Program-made: the position numbers and the translations under genes
In this document: positions 1 to 10,375 of the stretch, piece after piece
Layout of the letters: each line of letters opens with the position of its first letter
How positions within the stretch are numbered: the first letter of the stretch is position 1
The notes under the pieces: generated by a model
The model's input: the letters and a program-made list of their open reading frames with translations, nothing else
Told to the model about the DNA's origin: nothing
Database searches by the model: none
DNA from: Malus domestica
Taxonomy: Eukaryota; Streptophyta; Magnoliopsida; Rosales; Rosaceae
Direction: 5' to 3'
DNA length: 64,000 nucleotides
NCBI RefSeq assembly: GCF_042453785.1
Contig: NC_091677.1
Span: forward strand, 33,587,001-33,651,000

Positions 1-436
1 TCAGTCGGTCTCGCAGTATCTTCCGTTGGCATCAATAGTACTGCGGCGAGAACGATTGATTACCTATCCAAGTCTCGGTCGAGAAGGGTTTTTAAATCCT
101 TATTGGTCGAGGTCATCTCATCAGCTTTCTCGGCGAAGTGAGGTGTTACAGTTATTACATTCGACACGTTGAAAGCCGAATTTGATATTGAACTTCGTAA
201 GAATAGTAACCTTGTCTTCAGGTTCGAGAGCCCAAGAGGCCGAGACGTGTTCCTTTCTCGGCCGCAATCGCAAGACGCAGAAGTCAGCGGCGCACTCAAC
301 GCAACATCAACGAATTTACTCCTCGGCCGAGCTCGGCCGACGAGTTGGCACGCCCCGCATTCACCGAAGGACGTAGTTAGCTTATAGAATACTCGGCCTG
401 CGCGCCATGTAGGCTTTGTAGTTTCTAGGGTCAACA
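1..436 (-). mobile_element. Partial gypsy-family LTR, inverted relative to the next copy
   Basis: The reverse complement of this stretch matches the LTRs at 902-1820 and 33440-34551, including the terminal TGTTGACCCTAG, which lies here at the right end (about 425-436). Small differences make it closer to the non-autonomous subfamily (33440-37482) than to the autonomous one. It is cut by the window edge. The ORFs running through it are LTR sequence, not genes. Confidence 0.8.
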
Positions 437-545
437 AAGTCTTAATAGTGAACGTGGTTCGGCCGTCTGAATGCTGAACTCTAAATCCCACTTGGGAGTA
501 TCTAATCATAAAATAACTCGGCGTGCAATGCGCTGAGCTCAATAA
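437..545. other. Short unassigned spacer between two LTR fragments
   Basis: About 110 bases without similarity to anything else noticed in the window. It separates an inverted LTR fragment on the left from a directly oriented LTR fragment on the right. No gene is seen. Confidence 0.5.
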
Positions 546-901
546 ACTGTAACACCTTACTTCGCCGAGAAGGCTAATGAGATGACCTCAATCAATAAGG
601 ATTCGGAAATCCTTCTCGACCGAGACTTAGATAGGTAACCAACCGTCCTCGCCGCAGTGCTGTTGATGCCAACGGAAGATACTGCGATACCGGCTGATTC
701 TACGATGACAGAGCTATCTATGCCGACTTAAGATATCACCGGTTGCTTTCACAGTGCTGTTGATGCCAACGGAAGATGTGTCAGCGAAAAGAGAAAATAA
801 AAATCTCAAAGTTGTTGAGAGAATTTGCGCAGGGCAGTTGTGTGTTGAATTGGAGGTCCCTCGAATGATGCACATCCTCCTCTATTTATAGCATTGGATA
901 C
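546..901 (-). mobile_element. Left part of an older gypsy-family LTR split by the 13.4 kb element
   Basis: Matches the LTR interior from the CTGTAACACC motif onwards. It breaks off at GATAC (897-901) and resumes after the inserted element at 14302. The part nearest the TGTTGACC end is missing, so this outer LTR is itself truncated. It shows that a gypsy element inserted into an LTR of its own family. Confidence 0.8.
897..901. repeat. Target site duplication GATAC (left copy; right copy 14297-14301)
   Basis: Five bases GATAC directly abut the left LTR end (TGTTGACC at 902) and recur immediately after the right LTR end (...CAAACA at 14296). A perfect 5-bp duplication is what Ty3/gypsy integrase leaves, and it fixes both element boundaries. 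Confidence 0.93.
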
Positions 902-1820
902 TGTTGACCCTAGAAATTACAAAGCCTAAGTGGTGTGCAGGCCGAGTAATTAATAAGCTAACTACGTCCTTTGGTGATTTGCGGGGCGTGCCAACTCGTC
1001 GGCCGAGCTCGGCCGAGGAGTAAATTTGTTGATGTTGCGTTGGGTCGCGCTACTGACTTCTGCGTCTTGCGATTGCGGCCGAGAAAGGAACACGTCTCGG
1101 CCTCTTAGGTTCTCGAACCTGAAGACAAGGTTACTATTCTTACGAAGTTCAATATCAGATTCGGCTTTCAATGTGCCGAATGTAATAACTGTAACACCTC
1201 ACTTCGCCGAGAAGGCTGATGAGATGACCTCGACCAATAAGGATTTAGAAACCCTTCTCGACCGAGACTTGGATAGGTAATCAATCGTTCTCGCCGCAGT
1301 GCTGTTGATGCCAACGGAAGATACTGCGAAACCGACTGACTCTACGGTGACAGAGCTATCTATGCCGACTTAAGATATCACCGGTTGCTTCCACAGTGCT
1401 GTTGATGCCAACGGAAGATGTGTCAGCGAAAAAGAAAATGAAAAAGATCTCAAGTTGTGAGAATTTACGCAGGGCAATTTTGTGTTGATTTGGAGGGGGT
1501 TCTTCCTGATGTACAGCATCCCCTATTTATAGTACTGAACCTTGAGTCCGAGTTTACATCATACTTGGACTAGGTTTCCCTCTCCGGATCACCTCGACCA
1601 GTCCTACATCTACTAGGACTATGAACCTAGTCCTTAGCTAAGCTGGATTAGTTTCCTGGATATCCGATCCCTCGAGACTCCCCATTGCACTAGGATTCGT
1701 CCTAACTGCCCTAGGTTTGGACTCCCACGGGTTGACCGATCCATGGTCCTTTTGCCGCTCGGCCTCCTGGGCCGAGAGTGATTCTACCCTCGGCCCAAAC
1801 TATTATTTTGGGCCCAAACA
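902..1820 (-). repeat. 3' LTR of the gypsy element
   Basis: Read on the minus strand it begins TGTTTGGGCCC (at 1820) and ends GGGTCAACA (at 902), giving canonical TG...CA ends. It is 919 bp, one base shorter than its partner at 13377-14296. A minus-strand TATAAATAG lies near 1530. Confidence 0.93.
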
Positions 1821-1836
1821 TTGCCCCCTCGCTTCT
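1821..1836 (-). promoter_or_regulatory. Polypurine tract of the gypsy element
   Basis: On the minus strand the sequence AGAAGCGAGGGGGCAA ends directly at the 3' LTR start (TGTTTGGG). This is the expected position of the plus-strand primer and confirms the minus-strand orientation. Confidence 0.8.
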
Positions 1837-2290
1837 GAGGTCCTCGGCCTGAAACCTTCGGCCGAGTTTGGGCCTTGAAGAAGCGAATCTACCACTCAGG
1901 ATCCTAATACCCGAGTTCCAAGGCGCATTTATTGAGCACGATCGCACGATCTTGATCCTGCTAAACCACTCGCCACGTGGCGTCCTCTAACATGGCCAAT
2001 CCCTCATAATGACGTCTAAGGCGTGCGGCAGCCTGAACCGTCTTGCCATCATGACCACTATCTCAATCCGCGAGCCACTACCTCAGTCCGTGAGCCCACT
2101 TGTCATCGTGCGGGCGTCGAACCGTCTTTCGTCATTAATTTCGCCGTCACACGCAATCATGCGCCCCCAAAACCCTAACCTTTGGTCTTCTCAACCGCAT
2201 TTCCCAAATGTTCATCATGATCAACAATTCCTTTGGTCGATTTTGCCCTTTATTTTGAATTTCGAACGATTGCTCTTCCCCCTATAACTC

Positions 2291-2298
2291 TATAAATA
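2291..2298 (+). promoter_or_regulatory. TATA box for the antisense gene
   Basis: TATAAATA occurs about 150 bases before the first in-frame ATG (2444) of the plus-strand gene, followed by a pyrimidine-rich leader. This suggests the antisense gene has its own promoter inside the element rather than using the LTR. Inferred from sequence only. Confidence 0.55.
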
Positions 2299-2443
2299 CC
2301 GAACTTCCCTCATTTGTACCTTTACGCTCTCAAACTTCCTGAAATCCTCTGCCGTTGATTTCTAGTGCATTTCTCCTATTCCAAGTCTTCGTCTTTAAAT
2401 CCCCAACCCAGACAACCTTTTTACTCTGTGCTTCTTTCTCACA

Positions 2444-5400
2444 ATGGCGTCCTTCATCTCCAAGTTTTCCAGGGAATGTGACCAACATCAGAAGATTTTT
2501 GATCGGAGCTCGATCAAGACCATCCGGTTTGAAAACGACATGAGCACCCAGTACTAAATCCTGGGTCCTCTCTTCAAGGCTACAATACCGCCGACTATCA
2601 TCGGCCTTCTACAGGAGCACTGCCTAACACCCTTGCTTCAAGGGTTTGAATGGTCGCGATGGGATGCGGCTAAACCCCAAGGCTCCTGGCCCTCGACGAC
2701 CACATCCTGGGCAGCCTGGGTCGTTCGAATGGAACGACTCTTCGGCGAGCAATGGAAGGCCCTTGGCATCTACGACGCCATCCTCCTTTCGTCTATGGAA
2801 ATCGTCCCCGACAAGGAGCTTCTCCAAGCCGCTCTGTGCTTCTGGTGCTCGGCCACCAACACAATGGTCCTTCCTCTGGGTCCCATTGGTCCTACCATCC
2901 TGGATATCACTGCCATTCTGGGGACTTCGGCGACCGGGGTCCCTGTCGACGCGACCCTCTCTGGGCATCCGTCGAATATCGACCTAAAAACGCTCTTCGA
3001 CCGTCGGGCCTCCGAGACCTTGAACCGTGACGGTCATATCCCGTCGAAGGAAAATATTCAGAAGCTCCACAAGAACTTCTGTAATTACAACACCCTCTAT
3101 CTCCACTTCGCCGGCCGAGGAGACGAGGACCTGCGAGAGGGAGAGCATGAAGCCTTCCTCTTCTACTGGTACAACAAATACATTTGTTGTACCAAGTCAA
3201 ACAAGTGTTTGGTCGAGAACATGCCGGTAGCCGAAGCCCTGGTTAGTGGTCACGTCTTGGCACTGAGTTCCAACATTCTCGCCCAACTTTTCCGCTGCCT
3301 GGCCGAGGCAACCCTCCACAAGGTCGACCCACACCAGAATGGTCCTCTCTGGGTCTTCCAACTCTGGTTGCAGGTATACTTCGCCTCCCTTCGGCCGGCC
3401 ATAGCTGAATTCTCACCAACAGAGGCGCTTGGGCCTCAACTGGCCTCTCGACCGACACCTCCCCATCAAGCCGAAGAGGTATTTCGGTACCTCTTCGCTC
3501 TCGACGACTTCTCCAACGACGAGTTCCTAATATGTCGTCGTCGAGACTATCCTTCCTCCATCAGGCTGCCTACCTCCCCATGGAGCGCGGAGGAAGACGC
3601 CGATCTTCGTCAGACCTGGGGGTCGTTTGTGCTTGCTCGCGACCTCCCTCTCGGCTGTGATGGGAAACGGTCAGGTTGGGAAGTATATCATCCGAACTTC
3701 CTTGCTCGACAGCTCGGCTACCTTCAGGGCTGCCCTATCCCCCTTCTCTCCTCCCGAACGGTCCTAAGCCGTGGACGCGAACCTCGTTCCTCTAAGAAGG
3801 AGTGTAGAACCGCCGTGAGGGAGTTCCAAGAGCGCTGCCAAAAATTCCGCCTTCGACCAGCCACCCCGGCAACCCATTGCAGCGACACCTTTGGTGAGTG
3901 GTGGGAGAAATACACCCATGAATTCTTTGGTGCGCCGGTTGAAGATGTGCTTAGCAGACTCTTCGGTGACCGGCCTAAGAAGGCCTCGGCCCCTCATCCT
4001 CAAGGTACCTGTTCCACTTTCCTCATTTCCATCAACCTTGCATATTGATTTGCCTTACTGAATTGTCTTTATCTTTTTAGGTAGTCGGCCTTTGAGGAAG
4101 ACGGAGGCAGTTGTCGCTGCCACGGCCGGGAAAAAATCGGTCGTGGCCCAAAAGGACAAACCCGCTGGTAGGGCCGTGCTTATCAAACGGCCTAATCAAG
4201 AGGCCGAGCCGGCTGTCGAGCCTTCCCCGCCTGCTAAGCGGGTTAAACAAATGGCGAAGAAAGGTGCACGGGAGATCCACGTTATCTCCAGTCACACGAC
4301 GACTCCCAGTGCTTCCCCTTCTCCCGCCGCCGGTCATTCTGGGGTCGAGAAACAGCCGGCTTTGGCCGCAGAGATGGCCCTAGCGCGGCCTGCCTCTGTG
4401 GCCGGCGCATCAATTGTCCCTCCCTCTATCGAGAAGGCACCTGTCTCACAACAGGCAGTTTCTACGACCGAGGGATCCTCTCCCAAGAATCCAAAGCCCT
4501 CGGTCCTCGTGTTGGAAGAGAGTGAGGGGAGCGACGAGGTCCCGCTGGCGCATCGTCCTCATACTCGTCGACAACCTCCTCCAGTATCCGAGATGGCGGT
4601 TCAAACCGGCCCCTCCTCGGCTAATCGTGGCAAGCGCACGGTCGAGGAACCGACCCCGGTGGCCGAACCTCTCGTTCCTTCTCAGGATCAGGAAGTCCCT
4701 GCCTCCTCTGAAGCAGCTGCGCCAGTCGGCCCATCGGCAGCCGACCGTGGCAAACGGCTGCTCGAGGAACCCGAGGCCACGGCGGAATCGCCGGTCCATC
4801 CTCAAGACCAAGGCTTCCACATTCCTCCACAGGAGGTTACCTCGGCTTTTGTAAGTACCTTCAATTGTCTCCTCCTGATTGCTTTTCTGCTTTAGAATTC
4901 TAAACAACGAAAATACTAAATGTCAGGTGCCTGTACATTCTTTTCACCGTCAATTCTATGCGCCGAAGGGCGTTATCTATATTTCCTGGCCGCCTCAGTG
5001 GCCATCAAACGTAGATAACCTCCATCGGCCGCGTGAAGTGAGAAGCAATCTGAGACACTGGGCTCGGCCATTGAGTTCTTTAGGTTCAAGCAACGATCCT
5101 GGGGACATGGCCGAGGTCTCCTCTCGGCAGGTTAAAAAAAAAAAAAACGACACCTTCTTGCTATTCTTGTCATGACTTCCTTTAAGCTTAACCTTGTCTA
5201 TTCGTGCAGGCTTCATGGGAGGTTGAATTCAAAGCCCTCCTTTCCAGCACGACTGCAGAGTCCGGCCCTTCGGCCGCTCCGACTGAGGCTGCCGATCCAA
5301 GCGCCCTAACCCAGTTGCGAGAAGTCCTGTCGCTCTCATCATCGCAAGTACTTGAACGCAACGGTCTTGATCTGCTCGGCGTGTGTCTGAACGACCTTGG

Positions 5401-5791
5401 AGCCGATGGTCGCCTGAGTGGAGATGCCATTATTCGGGCATCGTCTGCCTTGGAGCGCGTTCGGGAGACATTCAGTATCTTCCAGACTGCTCTGAAGGCC
5501 GAACAAGACCTGCAAGCCGCCACGGCCGTTCAAGACACCCTCCGTCAGATGGCCGAACTCGACCGTCAGATGGCCGAACTAGCGAAACGCCGGTCGGCCA
5601 CTACTTCTGAGCTTGCGAGGGACTTCGAGTCAGGTGGGAAGAATCGCCTAACTGAGTATGCAGCGGCCAAAAAACGGGTCGAGCGGCTGAAGCTGGACAA
5701 AAAGAATCGGCAAGCCGAAGTCATCATGGCCGACGTGCGGTGGTTGGAGTTGAAGGCTCTGCTCAGCACTCTTCTTCCCTCGTCTCCTTGA
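2444..5791 (+). pseudogene. Antisense plant mobile domain (PMD, aminotransferase-like) gene inside the gypsy element, 4 exons, one premature stop
   Basis: Four exons fit one frame: 2444-4004, 4081-4850, 4927-5130 and 5210-5791, all with GT-AG introns. Together they make about 1,039 codons including the stop. Exon 1 encodes a plant mobile domain (segments such as LPLGPIGPTILDITAILG and the W-x-P-rich C-terminal half), the domain of MAIN/MAIL proteins, which in plants is often carried by transposons. Exon 2 is a low-complexity Ser/Pro/Glu/Lys-rich linker. Exon 4 is a helical, coiled-coil-like tail (repeats of RQMAELDRQMAEL). An in-frame TAA at 2555-2557 (codon 38) interrupts the frame; translation could restart only at 2633. 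The gene lies convergent to integrase (ends 5873), with about 80 bases between them. The function in the element is unknown; silencing interference is a guess. Confidence 0.75.
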
Positions 5792-5872
5792 AAGTATTCG
5801 ACCCACTCATTTTTGTAATACCTATCAATCTTAATGGAATGATTTTTTTTTCTACTTGGTACAACAAATTTT

Positions 5873-8101
5873 TTATTCACGCATTTCCCATGTGACCGGA
5901 TAGTATTTCTTCAAGAACTTCCCATTAATCGGTAATTTGTGAACTACTCCAGTTTGGTCTTTAAGATGATACGCCCCTTTGCCGTATACTTTATGCACAA
6001 TGAACGGCCCTTCCCAATTCGGCGACCACTTGCCGAACCTAGGATCTTTTAATCCTATGGGCAACACCGTTTGCCACACCAATTCACCCTCGCCGAACGT
6101 TTTCTGTCGCACCTTCTGATTATAGGCTCGCTCGGCAATCTGTTTTTGTGCCACCAGTAAGTTATAAGCGTCAAGTCGTGCCTCTTCCAAATCTTCCAGT
6201 CCCTGTCTCATGGACTGATTATATTCGGCGCTAAACAAACTACTTTGTTCAATTAATCGCAACGAATTTATGCTCAACTCGACTGGTAGCACCGCATCGT
6301 GTCCGTAAGTTAATGCGTATGGGGTTGTTGCAGTCGCCGATCGGGGCGACGTTCGGTATGCCCATAATGCCTCGTTCAACTTCAAATGCCACATGCCAGG
6401 CCTTTCTTTTATTATTTTTTCGAGGATGCCGATCAACACTTTATTACTTGCCTCGGCCTGCCCATTCGCCTGTGGATAATACGGTGTGGACTGTTCCAGC
6501 CGAATTTTCAAATTGGCCGTGTATTCTTTAAACCTTTCGGCTGTGAAGATTGTTCCATTGTCAGTTATGATCGTTTCTGGAACACCGAATCGGGTCACAA
6601 TGTGTTCCTCTACGAAATTGCAAACTTCTTTAGATGTTAACTCGTCATATGATTTTGCTTCGACCCACTTAGTGAAGTAATCAGTTGCGACTATTATCCA
6701 TGCATGCTTAGCAGCTCCGGAAGTCGGCATGATTTTGCCGATTACATCCATGGCCCATCCTCTAAACGGCCACGGCTTAATGACCGAATGTAGTGATTCG
6801 GCCGGGACCCTTTGTATAGGCCCATGGATTTGGCACTGCACGCATCCTCGTGCAAACTCGATACAATCTTTCAGTATTCTCGACCAAAAATAGCCGTGTC
6901 GTCGGAGTAGCCATCGCATTTTTCGTCCAGACTGGTGAGCCCCGCACACCCCTTCATGAACCTCTGCAATCGCCCGAGCACTCTCTTGGGGGCCGAGGCA
7001 TAGCAATAACAAACCATCTTCGCCCTTTCGATACAACTCGTTCTGGTACGTGACATAGTTCGTGGCGTGAACCCGTGTCCTGCGACTATGTTTTCCGTTA
7101 GGATTGTCAAGGTACTGCATAATGGGCTTTCTCCAATCATCTGGTACTGCCTCGACCGTGCAAATTTCTATAGAGTCCTGCCGATCTAACAACGACGGCA
7201 GGGACATGACCTTGGTACGTATCACATTGTCTCGACGGAGGATTTGCTGATCAACCAAGGCCGGGTATAATTGTCGTAATATTGGTATTTCCCGGCCTAG
7301 CTTGCCCCCCAAGAGTTGTGCACCGGAGGCGATTTGAGCCAACTCGTCTGCATCGGTATTATGAACTCGAGAAACATGCTCGAATGTAATACCGTCAAAG
7401 GACTCGGCCAAATAGCTGGCGACCATGTGGTAAGGCGCCATAGTACAACTCATGCAGCGAAAAGACCCATTAATTTGGTTAATCACTAGTTCAGAATCCC
7501 CGAGGACGAGGACACGAGTGGCGCGTAGTTCAAGAAGGAGGTCCATACCAATGACCAGAGCCTCGTATTCGGCCTGGTTATTAGTGCAGTCGAAATCCAA
7601 TTTGAGCGAAAAATACCAACGATCGTTGTGAGGAGATTGAATGACGATGCCTGCGCCGGCCAAGGACGAAGTACTGGAACCATCGAAATACATCGTCCAA
7701 TAGTTGTCGCGGGTCACCACCATGCCGATTTCGACGTCAGCACTCCCGAAACCGTAAGGCGAAGGGTGCTGGGCAAGGAAATCGGCCAACGCCTGTCCTT
7801 TCACAGCTTTTTGCGGCACATATTGCAAACTGAACTCGGACAACGCCATCGTCCATTTCCCAATTCGGCCCTTCACAATTGGCCGGGTAAGCATGTACCG
7901 GAGAACGTCGGTCTGGGCAATGACTTGGGTGACCGTCGGGAGCATGTAATGCCGAAGCTTGGATGCAGCGAAGAACACGGCGAGACAAAGCTTCTCAACG
8001 GCGGAATAATTGATCTCCGGATGACTCAGATTACGGCTGAGGTAGAAGATAGCCTGTTCCCGTCCGGCATCGTTGTCTTGCGCAAGGAGGCAACCGATGG
8101 A
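5873..8101 (-). CDS. Gypsy Pol, C-terminal part: RNase H, archaeal-like RNase H and integrase
   Basis: This stretch is in frame with the reverse transcriptase ORF but separated from it by a TAG at 8102-8104. It opens with the end of the usual Ty3 RNase H region (SIGCLLAQ, then HYML). About 100 residues after the methionine at 7978 a second RNase H follows, with acidic residues in FDGSS, NQAEYEAL, GDSELV and NTDADELA. The integrase has an HHCC zinc site (GAHQSG, then CVQCQ) and the core motifs MDVIG, TDNGT and PQANGQAE, and ends shortly after with an SH3-like GPFIVHKV segment. No chromodomain follows. The methionine at 7978 is only the first one after the stop; the natural product is a polyprotein. 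Confidence 0.9.
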   Translation of the reverse strand, partial: SIGCLLAQDNDAGREQAIFYLSRNLSHPEINYSAVEKLCLAVFFAASKLRHYMLPTVTQVIAQTDVLRYMLTRPIVKGRIGKWTMALSEFSLQYVPQKAVKGQALADFLAQHPSPYGFGSADVEIGMVVTRDNYWTMYFDGSSTSSLAGAGIVIQSPHNDRWYFSLKLDFDCTNNQAEYEALVIGMDLLLELRATRVLVLGDSELVINQINGSFRCMSCTMAPYHMVASYLAESFDGITFEHVSRVHNTDADELAQIASGAQLLGGKLGREIPILRQLYPALVDQQILRRDNVIRTKVMSLPSLLDRQDSIEICTVEAVPDDWRKPIMQYLDNPNGKHSRRTRVHATNYVTYQNELYRKGEDGLLLLCLGPQESARAIAEVHEGVCGAHQSGRKMRWLLRRHGYFWSRILKDCIEFARGCVQCQIHGPIQRVPAESLHSVIKPWPFRGWAMDVIGKIMPTSGAAKHAWIIVATDYFTKWVEAKSYDELTSKEVCNFVEEHIVTRFGVPETIITDNGTIFTAERFKEYTANLKIRLEQSTPYYPQANGQAEASNKVLIGILEKIIKERPGMWHLKLNEALWAYRTSPRSATATTPYALTYGHDAVLPVELSINSLRLIEQSSLFSAEYNQSMRQGLEDLEEARLDAYNLLVAQKQIAERAYNQKVRQKTFGEGELVWQTVLPIGLKDPRFGKWSPNWEGPFIVHKVYGKGAYHLKDQTGVVHKLPINGKFLKKYYPVTWEMRE

Positions 8102-9325
8102 CTATTCGGCCGCCGAAATGTATAGCTTGAGAGGCTTGCCGCGCTGAGGAGGGACCAGCACATGTGGGTTTGTAAGAGAAACCTTGATCTGCGTAAACGC
8201 CGCTTGATGCTCCTCATTCCATACGAACTTATCTGAGTCCTTGAGTTTCAAAAGTGTGGAAAATGCTTTCATTTTACCTGCCGAATTAGCAATAAATCGA
8301 CGTAAAAAATTGATGTGGCCGAGTAAGGACTGTAATTGTTTCTTCGTTGTTGGGGGTGGGGCAGTGATGATTGCGCGTGCCTTATTCTCATCGACTTCAA
8401 TCCCACGATGATGTACGAGGAAACCAAGAAAATTCCCGGCCGATACACCGAAGGCACACTTGGCAGGATTCATCTTGAGGTTGTGCTGACGCATGCGGAG
8501 GAACGCCTGTCGGAGATCATCCAGATGTGTCTGTCGGCGTTTAGATTTGACGACAACATCGTCGATATAAACTTCGACGATGGTACCAATTAAATCATGA
8601 AAGATGGTGTTCATCGCCCGTTGGTACGTGACGCCGGCGTTCTTGAGGCCAAATGGCATGACAACCCATTCGTAAGTGCCGAGTGCCCCCGGGCAACGGA
8701 AAGCAGTTTTGTGCACATCGGCTTCGGCAATAAATATCTGGTTGTACCCGGCATGTCCATCCATAAAGGATAAGATCGCATGATTCGCCGCGGCATCGAT
8801 TAACAGATCTGAAATCGGCATTGTATACTCATCTTTGGGCGTTGCCAGATTCAGATTTCGAAAATCGGTGCAGATGCGCAGTGCCCCACTTTTCTTTAAT
8901 ACAGAAACAATATTTGCCAACCATTCGACATATCGAGCTGTCCGGATGAATCCGGCTTTCAAAAGCCGAACTAGTTCGTCCTTGACACTGAGTTGTACTT
9001 CGATCGAGAATCGACGAGGTGGCTGACGGAAATGCTTGAATCCGGGCTTAATACGTAATTCATGCTCGACCAGAGCACGATCTAAGCCGGGCATTTCATG
9101 ATAACTCCAAGCAAAACAATCTTTGAATTCCGTAAGCAAGGCCCGCAACTCATCCTTCATTTGCTGAGGAAGTAAAGCGCTAACAAACACAGGCCGTGGG
9201 TCACCGGCCGTCCCAACATTAATTTCTTCTAGGGGGTCCTTAACTTGGGGCCGATAATCCTCGAGCTCGGCCGGGGCGGCTCGAACTTGATCAAAAGATA
9301 GGGCAGGACCAGGATCCTTCGGCAA
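8102..9325 (-). CDS. Gypsy Pol, reverse transcriptase part
   Basis: A Ty3-type reverse transcriptase. Seen in order are an N-terminal extension with CFAWSYHEMPG, then LRICTDFRNLN, SFMDGHAGYNQI, MPFGLKNAGVTYQRAMN and the catalytic box YIDDVVVKS, followed by the connection domain (LLGHINFLRRFI) and the first strand of RNase H. The frame ends at a TAG at 8102-8104 just after KLYISAAE, where homologues continue without a stop. The upstream join to protease is out of frame, so at least two lesions separate the domains. Confidence 0.92.
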   Translation of the reverse strand: MPKDPGPALSFDQVRAAPAELEDYRPQVKDPLEEINVGTAGDPRPVFVSALLPQQMKDELRALLTEFKDCFAWSYHEMPGLDRALVEHELRIKPGFKHFRQPPRRFSIEVQLSVKDELVRLLKAGFIRTARYVEWLANIVSVLKKSGALRICTDFRNLNLATPKDEYTMPISDLLIDAAANHAILSFMDGHAGYNQIFIAEADVHKTAFRCPGALGTYEWVVMPFGLKNAGVTYQRAMNTIFHDLIGTIVEVYIDDVVVKSKRRQTHLDDLRQAFLRMRQHNLKMNPAKCAFGVSAGNFLGFLVHHRGIEVDENKARAIITAPPPTTKKQLQSLLGHINFLRRFIANSAGKMKAFSTLLKLKDSDKFVWNEEHQAAFTQIKVSLTNPHVLVPPQRGKPLKLYISAAE

Positions 9326-9438
9326 GGAATTCGACGAGGTTAACGCCTGAATTCGGTTGCCGAGATATAGTATACCAATGGGCCAGCAGTCGTTCCATCG
9401 TAGATGAAACCGCGGCCCTACGTTTGTCCTGGTCTGTG

Positions 9439-10375
9439 TCAGACATCAGACTCGGGGAGAAAATTGGCCAATCCGAGTCTCGCCGAATCCTGGTGGACAG
9501 TCTCGGCGCCAACCTCGATAGCTTTCTGAACCGAAATCCGAGTCGGCCATCCGTCTTCATTGAAGCCTTGCAATGTAATGTAGCCGACGTGGTCATCATA
9601 ATACCGGGCTTGGATCATGTTAGCTTCGAAGGGTTGACTATCGGCCGGATGAACAGTGACCGATTTGCCGTCCCAAAAGATAAGCACTTGATACAACGAA
9701 GAAGGAATACAGCTGGTTTGATGGATCCAATCTCGGCCGAGCAGTGCATTATACTCGGTTTTGGAATCAACCACGAAAAAGGCGGTCATGTGGGTGCGAC
9801 CAGCAATATTGACAGTTAACGGAAGTACCCTTGGTTTGGGATTTGTCGCCGACGAAACTACTCATTGTGATTCCTGACGGAATAAGCTCGTCATTCGAAC
9901 GACGTAAGGCCTTCATGATGTTCAGAGGCATGATATTGACGGTAGCCCCACAGTCGACAAAAACTTTAGAAACTGGATACCCCTCAATGTGGGCCGTCAC
10001 ATACAATGGCTTTAAATGGTGAAGCTTGGCCGACGATGAACGAGGGAACAATTCGGCCAAGGCAGCCTTTAAACCATCATCTTTTGTTGCTGACTCTCCT
10101 TCAGCAACCGACACAAAATCAATATGGCCGGGTTCTTCGGCAACCACATCTCCATCGAGGAAATTTGGTTGAGCCGTGCGTGATTGAAAATCGGCAGGTA
10201 ACACATGGACCATACTGATTTCCATATTCTCCAGGACTGATGGGCCCATTGGGTCGATACCCTCCTTGCTCGGTTGGTCGGCAACGACGGATTCCGTTGC
10301 TGTCAAAGTTGGACAACAAGACTCCTCTGTTTCCTCTGTGATGGCTTCATTCGGCGGTACTGCATCAGCGAGTCG
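9439..10375 (-). pseudogene. Gypsy protease region, frameshifted
   Basis: The retropepsin-like core reads VFVDCGATVNIMP, so the usual D-S/T-G is D-C-G. The downstream LLGRDWIH motif of the fold lies in a different frame. The shift falls near 9815-9830, where the frame leaves GDKSQTKG; the other frame continues into TVNIAGRTHMTAFFV. Upstream, the region is in frame with Gag except for a TAA at 10376-10378. Another frame change separates it from reverse transcriptase near 9430. Confidence 0.8.

Noticed and set aside
60..542. 160-codon minus-strand frame and similar 70-84 codon frames at 962, 1026, 13437, 13501, 33393 and 36315
   Set aside because: All lie in LTR copies of the same gypsy family and recur only because the LTR recurs; they have no domain and are not conserved as proteins.
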